Source: Adineta vaga
Taxonomy: Eukaryota > Rotifera
DNA: 64,000 nt
NCBI GenBank assembly: GCA_021613535.1
Contig: CP075493.1
Coordinates: forward strand, 4,092,001-4,156,000
Direction of reading: 5' to 3'
In this document: piece after piece, positions 46,923 to 58,685 of the stretch
How the letters are laid out: the number at the start of each line of letters is the position of its first letter
Numbering within the stretch: the stretch's first letter is position 1
The notes under the pieces: generated by a model
What the model was told of the DNA's origin: nothing
The model's database searches: none
Seen by the model: only the letters and a program-made list of their open reading frames with translations
Made by a program: the position numbers and the translations under genes

Positions 46923-48481
46923 ATGCATTATTTACTCATATCTCTACTTTGGATATTATCTAGTAAGAAAAGTTCTTTCTAAATAATAAAAATCTTGAAT
47001 TCTTTTAATTTAACAGCTGTGTTTGCTAATCCAACAATTCGTTCGTCATCAAAATGTTCGGTAAATTCATGTACAAATTTATCTATAAACAATTGTATTT
47101 CAAACGAAGTTACATGTTTTAACTATCAAACTCATGATGGTCTAACATATTGTGCTCCTGCAAGTTCATGTGAATTATTAGAATCATGTGATGACAATCA
47201 TCGTTGTACATCAAATACATCAATATGTATTGCTAATTCTTGTTGTGCTCAATCTATTTGTTTACCATTAGTTTTGGTTGAATTATGTTCACCAACTGAT
47301 TCACTCACAACACAAAGTAAAACATTCTTTTATGCAAAGTCGAATTTTATTTTCATATATGTGTGCTGTTTTTCAGAGATAGATGTCTATACAACTGCGA
47401 CAAGATCAAGTACAACAGAGAAAGTTGTTTTAATTGGTAATCTTTCTTTTTATTTTCAAAAAAAATATGAGAATAATTCTATTTAGAAGATTCAGAAACT
47501 TCTGCTGAACTAATTATTACAACGGAAACTAGTTCATCCGATGAAAACAAAGATGATTATCACGATCGATCGACAAATATACGTAATTCTTCAGTATTGA
47601 ATGAAGTAGTATTTAATTTGTCTGGAAAAATCTGTTCAACAGCATCTTGGAATCCTATTGGAATAACAGTTGCATCATTTCCATCTGTTCTTGTCGAGGA
47701 TTTCTTTGTTAATCAATATGATGAAATCTATATTCCAGATAATCAAAATCATTTGATTCGAAAATATAATTCAAATAATGATGGTCAATGGATTGCTGCA
47801 ACTTCATCTGATTTTCTCAACGATCCAACGGCAATATTTGTTGATTTGGATGAAAATATTTACATCTGGGATAGAAAAAATTTTCGTGTTTATCTTTGGT
47901 CAACGAAGACAAACAGTAGTCGAATAATTCTTTCATTTGATAATTGTAAGAAATCTATTGATTTCAATCAAATTTGCCTTGGAACATCATTATTTGTCGA
48001 TACCAATCATTCAATATATTTATCCGAAAGTTCAAAGAAATATTTTCATGCAAATCGTGTTATGAAATTCGAAGTCAATAGTACCATTGGTCGAGTTATT
48101 GCTGGAACTTATACAACTGGATCAGAGAGTAAACAACTTAATTCGCCACGAACAATCTTTACTAATTCAAAAGGAATATTATACGTTGCTGATATAGACA
48201 ATTCACGTATACAACGATTTATTTCAGGTAATCGAAATGGAACAACGGCATTGTCAATTAAACATTTAACAGATTTTCTCATCGATGAAAATGAAAATTA
48301 TTTCATTTTAATTCAATCGAAAAATCTCATACAAAGAATCGACAATAACTCTCGAGAGAATATCATTACTAATCTCAATCAACCAATACGAATGCATTTT
48401 GGTAAAGATGGATCTATTTATGTTCTCAATAAAGGTAATCAAACCATACAAAAATTTCAAATTCAGAATAATATCTGTTAA
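46923..48481 (+). CDS. Secreted Cys-rich/NHL-repeat protein
   Basis: Start 46923 gives the signal peptide MHYLLISLLWILSTVFA across an intron (exon 1 46923-46962, exon 2 from 47017). The next part (about residues 20-105) is Cys-rich: KCSVNSCTN, NCISNEVTC, TYCAPASSC, SCDDNHRC, SICIANSCCAQSIC. Then come a short exon (about 47379-47438) and a Thr/Ser/acidic linker, and from about 47597 a beta-propeller with NHL-like repeats (SWNPIGITVAS, EIYIPDNQNHLIRKY, LYVADIDNSRIQRFISGN, IYVLNKGNQTIQKFQ). Unlike the NHL gene at 2.2-4.2 kb, it has a cleavable signal instead of a type II anchor. Repeats are more eroded (for example IYIWDRKNFRVYLW). Extracellular; ligand unknown. Confidence 0.8.
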
Positions 48482-48711
48482 TTGCTATGATACAAGAATA
48501 GATGTCATCCGTTTTCTTTTATGTCAATCAACACGTAATGTTAGCATTTTAGATGATCTTTTCTCTTTCATAATAAATTTAATTCTAATCAAGCTAATAG
48601 TCATGTTAGTTTTATCCGAAGTTTAATGAAATATTTGTTCCTTTTTTATTCATAAAATTAACAATTAAATAGTTATTTATGGCCTTCATATTGCATATTT
48701 GACTGACATGG

Positions 48712-49738
48712 TTATTGATTTTGTGGAAAAACAAGATGATCTCTTGGACAGCATACATGTTTCCATTGTTTCCAACATTTTTTTATTAGAACAGATTTTA
48801 CTTGTCGACGAAAACGAGATGAAAGTATTAGAAAAGCATAAAAGCTGACCTAGAAATAAAAGGATATAATATATCATTTCAATAAAAACTTGAAAGTTTA
48901 CCGAAAAGTTTAAAGAAATTAAAGAAGTAAATATAGTTTGTAACAATTGTTCAATCGCAAATTCCATTGTTTTCGTTCGCGAAATTGAAGTATTTAAAGA
49001 ATAAATTCGAAAACTAGTATGAGGTATTCCAAGACAAACAAAAATAATCACACGTGTAAAAACAATTGCTGTCGTTTGTCGATCTAAACGACGACGAATA
49101 ATTGAACTACGTCGTTGAATTATCCGACGAACATTACGAAAAGCTAAGAAACTAAAAAATGATGAGAGAAGAATCGGTAATAAACCAAGTAGAATAGGAT
49201 AAACGAAATATGTCACATATTGATGATAGATATAATTCGAAATAACACATCCAACGATTGGTTGAATATCAAAAAAACATCCGAATAGAATACTATGACC
49301 AATCCAAAGACTGACGAATATATAAGTAAACGATCGAGCTAATTTTACTGTACATAATTGTCGAAGATAAAGACAATGATTCGTGGAAAAATATTGATCG
49401 ACTGCTAAACAACAAATCATTGAATAAGAAATGAATAGAAATGCTTGTGCAAAGATAAATCGAAGTTTACACCAAATAAGAAAAGATTCGGTTGCATCAT
49501 CAGTATAAATCCAAATGAAAATATTCAAACTAATAACATAGAATAGAAATAAAATGTCCGAAATAGATTCAATAGTTAAATAAAATGCACATTGATTTCG
49601 ACGAAAGAGTTTTAATTGAGTAAAAACAAGAATATTTAATAGATTACCAAAAATTCCAAAGAAAACAATGATACCACCACTGTATAGGGAATATTTAGTA
49701 ATGTAATTGAATAAATCCGTCGGTATGGATATATTCAT
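48712..49738 (-). CDS. Orphan rhodopsin-like 7TM receptor, two exons
   Basis: Exon 1 49738-48902, exon 2 48849-48712; the 52-bp intron (48901-48850) keeps phase 0 and replaces the wrong-frame tail with a proper TM7/C-terminus: NFS, then VSFYAFLILSSRFRRQVK (NPxxY-like) and a Cys-rich palmitoylation-type tail (CWKQWKHVCC). TM1 GIFGNLLNILVF has the GN motif; TM2 RNQCAFYLTIESISDILFLF; a Cys precedes TM3 (LIWCKLRFIF); TM3 ends CLAVDQYFSTN, where DQY replaces DRY. The receptor is about 325 aa. Same broad family as the other three receptors here, but closest to the SFYAFLILSSRFR subgroup. Ligand unknown. Confidence 0.83.
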
Positions 49739-50436
49739 GATTATAAAATGCTAGCGACATCAAATCTTTTATCTTTTACCTTTGGGAAAATGAGATTTTT
49801 CTCTATTCATTATTTATTTTGAAAGAACATTGATTATATCCTTTCTTTTCATTCATTTTCCAAGGAAATAGAATGAATCTTATTTGTTAAAAACTTTTTT
49901 ACTGAATTGTTTCTTTCAACAATAATTAATCGTATTCATCCATTTCTTTATTTCAATTCAAGGATTATGGATTGTCTTATCAAAATAGATTTAGCTTGTC
50001 GACAGAAAAGTAAACTATACCATATGATTAACATTGAAATATCTCACGTCTTTGGAAAACTAGACAATCTATAAGATAAAGACTTTTATAATTCAGATCT
50101 ATTGATTACATTCTTATGATTTTATTTCTTTGTATTTTGCTCCTTATTCTTCGAATAAAAAAAAAACAATATCTGTTCAAATCAGATTACTTTTTCAGCA
50201 GTTGATCACAATGATTTTTGCGAAAAACGATTCTCGATTGCAAATGATATAAAATATCATATCTACACAACTCATGCATATTATTTCGATTCAGAGAAAA
50301 TCGTCAATGACATATTTTTACGTCATATTTGCTCACAACCTATCGCTTATATAGAACGCGTGTTTAATCAACCGAATCTTTACTCATTTCTATTTTACAT
50401 GCACATATACATTTTCATAAACGTACATAAAATATC
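49739..50436. other. Divergent spacer before ELOVL
   Basis: AT-rich spacer between the receptor (minus) and ELOVL (plus). A TATATA element lies near 50346-50351, about 90 bp before the ELOVL ATG. No exon supported. Confidence 0.5.
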
Positions 50437-51389
50437 ATGCTCAAGCAAATATCACCAAAAGGACCCGATCCAGTGACGTATTCATGGTTTCTCTGTGGTT
50501 CTCCATGGCCAGTAGTATTTATAACATTGGCTTATCTTATTTCAATTCCATTGGGTAAACGATGGATGACAAAACGATCGGGATCATTCAATCTTCAAGT
50601 ACCCATTGTTCTCTATAACCTAGCAGCTGTTGTCGTCAATGCTTATGTTATTTTCTTAGCATTTGAAACAATCACTTCGAAACCATATCGTATTTATTGT
50701 CAACGTGTAATGCATGGTTCAGAAGATCTTCCACTATCAAAAGCTGTTTGGTGGTATTATCTTTCCAAAGCTTTCGAATTTTGGGATACATGGTTTTTTA
50801 TTTTGAACAGAAAATTCACTCATATTAGTATTCTTCATATCTATCATCATGCCACAATGTTTCCTATATGGTATCTTGCTACGTTAGTAATGAATTGACT
50901 AGAAAAGAGTTTTATTTATTCTTGTTTTTATTTAGACGATATACACCTGGTGGTGAAGTTGCATTACCTGTAATTGTTAATGCATGTGTTCATGTTGTTA
51001 TGTATTCTTATTATGGTTTAGCTGCTATGCATATACAACGTAAAAATTTAGCTCGAGTTAAACTTTTCGTAACAATTATGCAAGTAAGAATTCATTGAGT
51101 CTCTTCGATACATATTTTCATTTGGATTGTTTAGATCAGTCAATTTATTGCTGCAGCTATTGGTTGTATGTTCCGTTTTCATGCTATGTTCGTTAAAAAC
51201 GATAAATCCTGTTATGATTTTCCCCTTCTCTTTGTTCTAATATTTCTTGCACATTCAACATCGTTATTATTTCTTTTTCTAAATTATTTCTTTCAAGAAT
51301 ATATTTGGAAACGAAATACAAAACGTCATGAATCGTTGAAAAATTCAAAGAAGAAAAATGGTTACATCGCAACTGATAAAAATGAATAG
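50437..51389 (+). CDS. ELOVL very-long-chain fatty acid elongase
   Basis: ER membrane condensing enzyme that adds two carbons from malonyl-CoA to acyl-CoA. Exons 50437-50882, 50936-51083, 51135-51389; about 282 aa, the usual ELOVL length. Motifs in order: KAFEFWDTWFFILNRK (KxxExxDT), HISILHIYHHATMF (the catalytic HxxHH), NACVHVVMYSYYGLAA (NxxxHxxMYxYY). TM segments occur at about 28-50, 60-80, and across the C-terminal half. Exon 3 ends in a Lys-rich cytosolic tail (KNSKKKNGYIATDKNE) fitting ER retention. The phase-2 intron after WYLAT and the phase-0 intron after IMQ are supported by uninterrupted alignment with ELOVL. The exact chain-length class (ELOVL4/5/7-like) cannot be fixed here. Confidence 0.93.
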
Positions 51390-51651
51390 ACAAATCTGGA
51401 ATTCTTTTTTCTTAATTAGAATACTTTTTCTTCTTATTCTTCTTTTTTCTTTCAAATAAAACAAAATCGTAGTAGAAAATTGATTGTTAAAAATTAGTTT
51501 TGATCATTCTATCGAAGAAGAAAAAAGAACACGAGAGTGCATTTAAATGTTTGATAAGATGATATATATATACACGTCTATTTATTCGTTAGATAAGATT
51601 GAAGTGTTTTAATATTATTTTAAAAGAATAAAAACCATATTCGTTAGGTAA

Positions 51652-53248
51652 ATGGCTACAACAAATATGAATGATGTTGAATTAAAGAATTTCATGTATT
51701 ATTCTGATCTTATTGAAGAACCATTAAAAACATTGCCATCTATTTATGGATATGAACAAATGTCCTTAGTAACCCTTGAAGAAGCAATTCAACCATTAGT
51801 TTCAATTGTACCTGATATAAAACAAATGCTTTGTAGAATCAATGAAAATTCTCGAGAAATTCGTGATGGTTTAACTGAAAATGAATCAGCATCGATTATG
51901 TTATATTCAATGGATTGGCAACCGAAGGAACAATCATTTCATCTTCTACTTAATCGAACTTTATGTGATGAAAATCGTGAAAGATTAAAACCATGGTTTC
52001 TCTATTTAAAATTATTTATGCAATCATTACTAAAACTTCCATCTATACATTGTTATGTTTATCGTGGTGTACAAACAAATTTAAGTCATGAATATTCACA
52101 AGGAAAAGTTTTCACATGGTGGGGATTTTCATTATGTACTCAATCAATTGAATTATTCGATACTGAACAAAATTGTCAAAAAACACGATTGAAAATTGAA
52201 TGTAAATCGGCTAAAGATATACGAAATCATATATTTCATTCAACAAATAATACAATTCTTTTATTATCTTCACAAACGTATAAAGTTCGATCAAATCTTG
52301 ATGCCGGAAATGGTTTATATATAATTCAAATTAAAGAAATCGAATCGTCTTCATCTTTACAATCAAATAATGAACATAAATCATCGTTTAGTTTATCATT
52401 AAGTCAAAGAAAATCTTCTATCAATATATCAATTCGTGATGCATCATTTTGTTCGGTAGTTTTAAAATTAACTGTAAGATTAGAAAAAAACTTTCTTAAA
52501 TGAAAACTGAAAAAATATCTTTTCTTCTCTCGGCTTTTAGGGCTCATCATCTACTCATCATAATCCACATTTAGAAGATCTCTTAGCTCTTTGTAAACCA
52601 AATACAATCATTGATTTATCCGTACACGAATTAACTGATCAAGATATGTCAATAATCATTCAACGAGCTATGATTGATAAAAAATGTACCGGTCTTTATT
52701 TAACTGGAAATCAATTTTCTTGTCAAAGTGTATCGATTCTTTCGGATGCCTTATATCATAATTTTACTCTGATGGAATTAGATCTATCTGATAATTATAT
52801 ATCGGATAATGGTGTAAAAAGTCTTATCAATGTTCTTCTGACAAATAAAACCAATCTAAAAAAACTTCATCTTGGTTCCAATCAAATAACTGATCAAGGT
52901 GTTCAATATCTATCAGAAATGTTGAAGACAAATCATTCATTAACAAATTTAATGTTAAATCGTAATCAAATTACAAATTATGGTGTACATATTTTATCAA
53001 ATGTTTTAGCTTTACATAATATTTCATTAGAAGTTCTATCACTTGCATCGAATTTTTCTATTACAGATCAATGTATTGAAGCATTAATTATTATGCTTAA
53101 ACACAATGAAACATTGAAAGCTTTAGATATGAAATATTGTCAAATATCAGAACAAAATAATCAACGTCTTCAACAAATCATTCAAACAAAGAATAATTTT
53201 CAATTTTTTTTCACAACGAAACAAGAAAATAGTTGTATTTTATTATAG
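51652..53248 (+). CDS. ART-LRR protein: ADP-ribosyltransferase-like domain plus leucine-rich repeats (intact paralogue)
   Basis: Exons 51652-52473 and 52541-53248, phase 0, about 509 aa. The N-terminal half is ART-like: LVTLEEAIQPLVSIVPDIK, LTENESASIMLYSMDWQPKE, PWFLYLKLFMQSLLKLPS, VYRGV (catalytic Arg), TWWGFSLCT (catalytic Ser), IECKSAKDIRNHIF. Where active enzymes have E-x-E before LLLPG it has NNTILLLSS, so both glutamates are lost: probably a pseudoenzyme that may still bind NAD or protein. The C-terminal half has about six RNI/NLRC-type LRRs (LYLTGNQFSCQSV, LDLSDNYISDNGV, LHLGSNQITDQGV, LMLNRNQITNYGV). No signal peptide, so cytosolic. Paralogue of the broken gene at 10.8-12.9 kb and followed 142 bp later by an LRR-only gene. 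An NLR-like sensing role is conjecture. Confidence 0.88.
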
Positions 53249-53340
53249 AAACATGTTAAAAGAAATAAAATATTCATGCTATGAAAGAAAAAGAACAAAC
53301 AGGTGTGACCTTTATCGTTGAGGGTATATGCAAAAGAATA

Positions 53341-53348
53341 TATAAATA
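53341..53348 (+). promoter_or_regulatory. TATA box of the LRR-only gene
   Basis: TATAAATA about 43-50 bp upstream of the ATG at 53391. Confidence 0.45.
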
Positions 53349-53390
53349 CAAGAATGAATCATTCACATTTTTATTTCTTTTCTATACAAT

Positions 53391-54194
53391 ATGTCCGTGA
53401 AGGATGATATTCGATTTCAACAACCTTCGACTATTGCTCATATTAATGACGTAATACGAAAGAATGTTGTAAGTTTAATTTCAATTCTTAAAATTCATTA
53501 AAATATTCAATCATTCCAGGATACAGATCGTTTATTTCATAATAAACGTGAATTGGAAGAATTCATTGATAAATGTGAATCAACAAGTCTTAGTTTATCA
53601 AATCAACAATTAACTGATTCTGATATATCTATTGTTATTAATTTGGGTATAGTTAAGAAGAAATGTATTGAACTTAAATTAGGATATAATCAAATAACAT
53701 CTGATGGCATTAAAAAATTAGCAGATGTATTACGTACCAATTCAATATTAGAACGATTAAATCTTTTCGCTAATAATATATCTGATCAAGGTGTATATTA
53801 TCTTACACAAAGTCTTGTATCTAAAACTTCGAAACTTCAAATGCTTTTTATTGGTCAAAATCAAATAACAGATAAAGGCATAGAATATCTATGTGATTTA
53901 CTTCGAACGAACACCACTATAACTCATTTAGGATTATCAAATAATGAAATTAGTGATCAGGGTGTTATTTCATTAGCAACGGTTCTTACAAAACAAAATA
54001 ATACTTTGAAAGAATTATATCTATGGGGAAATAAATCGATTGGTGATACATGTATTGATGCATTAGCTGACATGTTAGTTTATAATCGAACATTAATGAA
54101 ACTTATTTTATTCGATTGTAATCTATCGGATTCAAGTAAAGAACGTTTGAATGAAGTTGTACAACCAAGAAAAGATTTTGGATTATTCTTATGA
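53391..54194 (+). CDS. LRR-only protein (RNI-like), paralogue of the ART-LRR C-terminus
   Basis: Exon 1 53391-53468 (MSVKDDIRFQQPSTIAH) joins exon 2 53520-54194 in phase 0; about 250 aa. It consists of 28-residue RNI-type LRRs (LKLGYNQITSDGIKKLA, LNLFANNISDQGVYYL, LFIGQNQITDKGIEYL, LGLSNNEISDQGVISL, LYLWGNKSIGDTCIDAL) and a C-terminal cap (CNLSDSSKERLNEVVQPRKD) matching the caps of both ART-LRR genes. It has no ART domain; a unique N-terminal exon replaces it. Could be a partial duplicate of the upstream gene that took a new first exon. Cytosolic; ligand unknown. Confidence 0.83.
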
Positions 54195-54798
54195 ACAAAA
54201 AAAACCTATTATATTCTTCTAGTTTTCAACTGTCAATTAGAAATCTATTGAAATAAATCGACATTTTGCATGTATCTTTTTTCATTGCTAAGAGAAAATA
54301 AAAATGGTAACAAAGGACATCTTACACAAAAGAAATTTCGAATGCTTTTTGATTATTAATCAATGATCGTTGTAATCGAAGTCTTAGCGTGAATATAAAT
54401 GGTAGACGATTACAAAACTGTTTTTCATACAAATCAAGTTCGTTGTTATTTGATATCTACAGTAGATATTTTGTATGTTACTATGTTTCTTTTCGATTTA
54501 TTGAAACCTTTCATAAAGAACTTCTGTAATTACTTTAGAGAACAAAGATTCAATCATAGCGTGTGGGTGTAGATGTGTAATTTATTGTAAACAAATTAGA
54601 TGTTTCTGTTCATGTGAATCTCAGTTTCAAAAGCAACTATTTGGAGGCATTGGAGCGCAAGTTTTAAATAAATTCTTTTAATTAACGTTGATAAAAGGCA
54701 CTTTTTTAAACAGAGACATGGTGTATCCCCATCACGCACTGAATGATATTTTATCTCTTAGATATCATTTTAATTCGTTCGTATTCTCTACATAAATC
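54195..54798. other. Intergenic spacer
   Basis: AT-rich spacer between the LRR gene and the receptor gene. Nothing recognised. Confidence 0.55.
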
Positions 54799-55751
54799 AT
54801 GTCGAATTCATCTGCTGAAGTAGCATATTTTACTTCTATTTCTCGAATTATTTTATTATCTGTTGGTTTGCCAACGTTTATTTTTGGTATGGTCGGCAAT
54901 TTCATTAATATAATTACGTTTAGTTTTCTTCCACAATTCAATAAGTTACCAATAACTGTGTTTCTTTTATGTTCATTTATTGCAAGTGAATTACAACTTT
55001 TGACTGGTTTACTTCCTTACTTAATTCAACCATTGAGTGGATACAATATAATTAATCGATATCCTATAATTTGTAAACTAAGATTCTTTTTAGGACCGAC
55101 ATTTGGTGTGACAGCTTTCCATTGCATCTGTCTATCAGGTCTAAATCAATATTTAATTACATCTCGTAGTATTCGACGTCATCAATGGATAACGCGACGA
55201 CGAGCTCTGTTTCTTAGCCTTTTCGTTCTGGTTTATGCAACTGGATGTCTTAGTCCACAATTGCTATATTACGTAAATGTGCCTAACTCAAACAATGTGA
55301 CTGTATGCACTGTGGCCAATCCAATTTATTTCGCATTTATTTCGTACTTCTCTATCATATATAGTGTGTTTCCAACATGTGTCTTATCAATTTTATCTGC
55401 ATTAACATGGTATAATGTTCGGAATAATATTGCACGACGTCAATCTCTTCAACGAACAATGATTCGTATTTTGCTTGCAGAGATGGTGATGATTCTCTTT
55501 ACAGCTATACCTTCTATCGTCAATCAAATGTATTTCTTTCACACATTCAATGTACCAAAGGATTCCTTGAGAATAGCACAAGAAAGCGTAATATCCAGTA
55601 TCTTACAATGTTATTTTTTGGAAGAACTTCCGTGCCATTCTATATTTATATATTTTCATCAAAGACCTATCGACGCAACGTTCTATCGCTCTTTTTCCGA
55701 AGAAGGAATCACATCCAAGCAATATTTCCCGTGCAAAATAACATACTTTGA
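54799..55751 (+). pseudogene. Orphan 7TM receptor with frameshift in TM7
   Basis: Single-exon receptor intact from MSNSSAEVAYFTSISRII through TM6 (MVMILFTAIPSIVNQMYFF). TM1 FGMVGNFINIITF has GN; a Cys precedes TM3 (IICKLRFFLG); TM3 ends CLSGLNQYLITS in place of DRY. At the T-run 55614-55619 one T is missing relative to the family. The original frame continues as GRTSVPFYIYIFSSKTYRRN (Pro-Phe-Tyr TM7 motif), ending at 55749-55751, whereas the open frame gives an unrelated tail to 55755. A homopolymer of six T makes sequencing error plausible; otherwise a recent pseudogene. Confidence 0.78.
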
Positions 55752-55917
55752 TTAAACAAAGGAACTAATCTCGAATATTTAAATAGAAGTGGATGCGAGG
55801 AGGTATTTTCATCATTTCACGTCTATATCAATACCTATTCTGATCGTGATACAAAACACGATCTGAACGAATATTTAAATATATAAAGAGCAAGAAAATC
55901 TTACACATATCCTCACC

Positions 55918-56290
55918 ATGGGTTTGTATTTAGTCATTCTTTTTCATTAAAAATAAGCTTTTTTTCAGAAGGAATTTACTTGTTTATGATCAACACTAAT
56001 AGTGGTATCGTGTTTGATATGCTCAATGCGCAAAACTAGGTGCCTGTCTAGATAATTAAAAAAATGACTTTAACGTTCTCTTTGTCGATACGCTTTTTTA
56101 AACAAAAAGAATCTAAATATATCGACAGAACCTGGATCATCAAGAGATCGCTGGTTTTTTATATAGAATCTCGAAAATTTTCAAACATTTTTCAAAAAAG
56201 TGAACTATCGAAAAAAACGATATCGTGGATGACAAAGCAGATGGCAAGCTGTCTCTCAGTACATTTACCTCTACTGGAAAGTTTCTAATG
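55918..56290 (+). pseudogene. Relic of a ricin-type beta-trefoil lectin gene
   Basis: A first exon of ATGG (55918-55921) splices to 55969 and gives MEGIYLFMINTNSGIVFDML, the start of a ricin-type lectin repeat (SGxVxDM). After a stop the trace continues in other frames: GACLDN, then RTWII near 56128, FYIESRKFSN near 56157 and DDKADGKLSLS near 56227. At least two frameshifts and several stops. Carbohydrate-binding domain remains only, no catalytic region. Assignment rests on short motifs. Confidence 0.45.
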
Positions 56291-56994
56291 AAAATTGACT
56301 TTCTTTGCGACGAGACGAACGAGGAAGGTTTTTTTTCAAAATAACTCGACTATCAATATTGAATTGTGAACTCATCTGATTTCACCATGAAATAACAAGT
56401 TTTGCTCTACAAGATCTGATTATTATAACAGTTTCATCTTTCTGTCTAATTACGAATGCTATCTATACATCATATCGTGGTTACTTCATTGTTTCTATTG
56501 CAATAATTTCTAGTCAATTCTGAACTGATTATCGTTCATTATCTACTCAGACAAAACAATTTACAAGAATGATTTATTCACGGTAAAATGAATCTCTTAT
56601 TCAGGATACAACAGTTATTTTTTTCATTTCAGAATCCTTTTGACGACTATTGGTACTATAAATTAAAACAATATCGTGAGCAAGTACAATCGATAAATAA
56701 GTAAATAGCAACTAATATTTTACATCATTGACAAGCAATTTTTGTTCATGTATTGCATTCGAATATCATATTTTAAAATACACCAATCAGCAAAACTAAT
56801 GAATAAGAAATAAAGGTAAAACAAAAAACGCTGAGTCATGATGAGATAGGAAAGTATAAGAAAAGAAAAGTCGAGTCAGCGTGATGATAATATATACTTG
56901 TGTATATATATAATCGAAACTTATGGAGGAGAATAAATCATTCATTCCGTGTCGTCAATAAGAAGAAAAACCAATCAATCGTAATAAATATAGA
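56291..56994. other. Intergenic spacer
   Basis: AT-rich spacer between the lectin relic and the SDR gene, with TA-rich stretches near 56890-56912. No supported exon. Confidence 0.5.
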
Positions 56995-57747
56995 ATGGGC
57001 AAACTCGATGGAAAAATTTCTTTAATTACCGGTGGTTCAGATGGTATCGGTTTTGCAACTGCTCAAGAATTTCTAAACGAAGGTGCAGCTCATGTTTTCA
57101 TCACTGGTCGACGTCAAGATGCTCTTAATGAAGCAGTAAAAAAACTGAAAAGTGATAGAGTAACTGGTATTCAAGGTGATGTATCGAATATGGCTGACCT
57201 TGATAAAATCTATGATACAATCAAAAAAGAAAAAGGTCATTTAGATATCCTTTTTGCAAATGCAGGTGTACTTGAAAAGGCACCATTGGGTTCTATTACT
57301 GAACAACAATTTGATAATGTGTTTAACATTAATGTTAAAGGAGTATTATTTACTGTACAAAAAGCATTACCAATATTCACGGATGGTGGATCGATTATTT
57401 TGAATGGATCTGTACTTTCGATCAAAGGATTCCCTAACAGTAGTGTATACTGTGCTACAAAAGCAGCTATTCGATCTTTTGCACGTTGTTGGACAGTGGA
57501 CTTGAAAGAACGTAAAATTCGAGTAAATGTTATAAGTCCTGGACCAATTTATACTGCTGTACATAAAGACATTACTAACGAAGAAGAGAAGAAAAAACTT
57601 GAAGATTCATTAGCTTCTGCTACAGTAATGGGTCGTATTGGTAAGCCCGAAGAAATTGCAAAACCTGTAGTCTTTCTCGCTTCGGACGATAGCAGCTATA
57701 TTACTGGTATTGAACTTTTTGCTGATGGTGGTTTAGGACAAATCTAA
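56995..57747 (+). CDS. Classical short-chain dehydrogenase/reductase, bacterial-like, intronless
   Basis: 250-aa NAD(P)-dependent oxidoreductase. Cofactor motif SLITGGSDGIGFATAQEFL (TGxxxGIG), an Arg-Arg pair in ITGRRQDALNEA favouring NADP, DILFANAG (NNAG equivalent), INVKGVLFTVQKAL, catalytic Ser in IILNGSVLSIKG, YCATKAA (YxxxK), and ISPGPIYT. C-terminal SDDSSYITGIELFADGGLGQI is typical of bacterial glucose/3-oxoacyl-ACP-type SDRs. No introns and a bacterial look suggest horizontal acquisition; substrate unknown. Start supported by the canonical short N-terminus MGKLDGKISLITG. Confidence 0.9.
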   Translation: MGKLDGKISLITGGSDGIGFATAQEFLNEGAAHVFITGRRQDALNEAVKKLKSDRVTGIQGDVSNMADLDKIYDTIKKEKGHLDILFANAGVLEKAPLGSITEQQFDNVFNINVKGVLFTVQKALPIFTDGGSIILNGSVLSIKGFPNSSVYCATKAAIRSFARCWTVDLKERKIRVNVISPGPIYTAVHKDITNEEEKKKLEDSLASATVMGRIGKPEEIAKPVVFLASDDSSYITGIELFADGGLGQI

Positions 57748-58685
57748 ACTTTATTTTTATTTTCCTAACATACGTATAAATCAAAATCATTAGTTTTGAA
57801 AAATAAAAACAAAGAATACTGAAAAATTCTTCCTAAGTTAATTCAATTATTCAGTGTGAGAATCAAAAAAAAACACCGTAGCTTATTCGCTATCACTTAT
57901 GAATCATAAACTGAATAATATCCTTGAACCGAATTCATTCAGAAGACATTGAATATTGAAATAGTTTTCTTAACTAGATTAAATATTATCTGCAAATTAT
58001 TCTCGTATTCCATGCATCGGTAAATTTTCAATGATCAAAAGAACATTTTTTAATGTGCGAACAATATTACATTAATAAAAACCTGTTTGGAAATTGTTGT
58101 AGAAGAGCAAAACATTGCTCATGCTCATTTCTAATATTACCCTGGCTCACAGCTATTTTTCCCGAAAATTTGAAATAATAAATTAACTGAACAGAGTCTT
58201 TGGTGAGTTCTAACTAGAAATAAATAACAAGAGGTTGTATAGAGAATATCTGATGCGAATAAAACAAAATTTATTTGAAAATGTCATTATGACTTACGTG
58301 TAATTATTCGTTTTAATTTGAATGTGAATTTCAAGATACACTTATTAAGACGATTATTATCTCACCAGTAAGCCACCTACATAAATACTCATGTTGAGTA
58401 TATAATTCTGATAAGATCTTGTCTATTTCTTCCGTGAAATCCTTCTCAAATATATGACATATGTTTGATAGATGAGAGTATCCAGAAAATCATAAATAGA
58501 AAATTTAGAATTGTATTTAACTTTCAATATTATTACCTATTCAAATTTTTTAACATAACGGTTCTATGTACTGAATAGACTAATCTTTTTATCAATGTTA
58601 ATTATCAATATACATAACATTGATATTCACCTGATGTCGTAAAATAACAATGTGATGACGTAGTTGTATACTTTTTATTTTTTTT
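57748..58685. other. Intergenic spacer
   Basis: AT-rich spacer between convergent SDR and receptor genes. AATAAA near 57803 probably serves the SDR. Nothing else seen. Confidence 0.55.

Noticed and set aside
56064-56288. 74-codon open frame as an independent gene
   Set aside because: Its lectin-like fragments continue from other frames upstream; better explained as part of a pseudogene.
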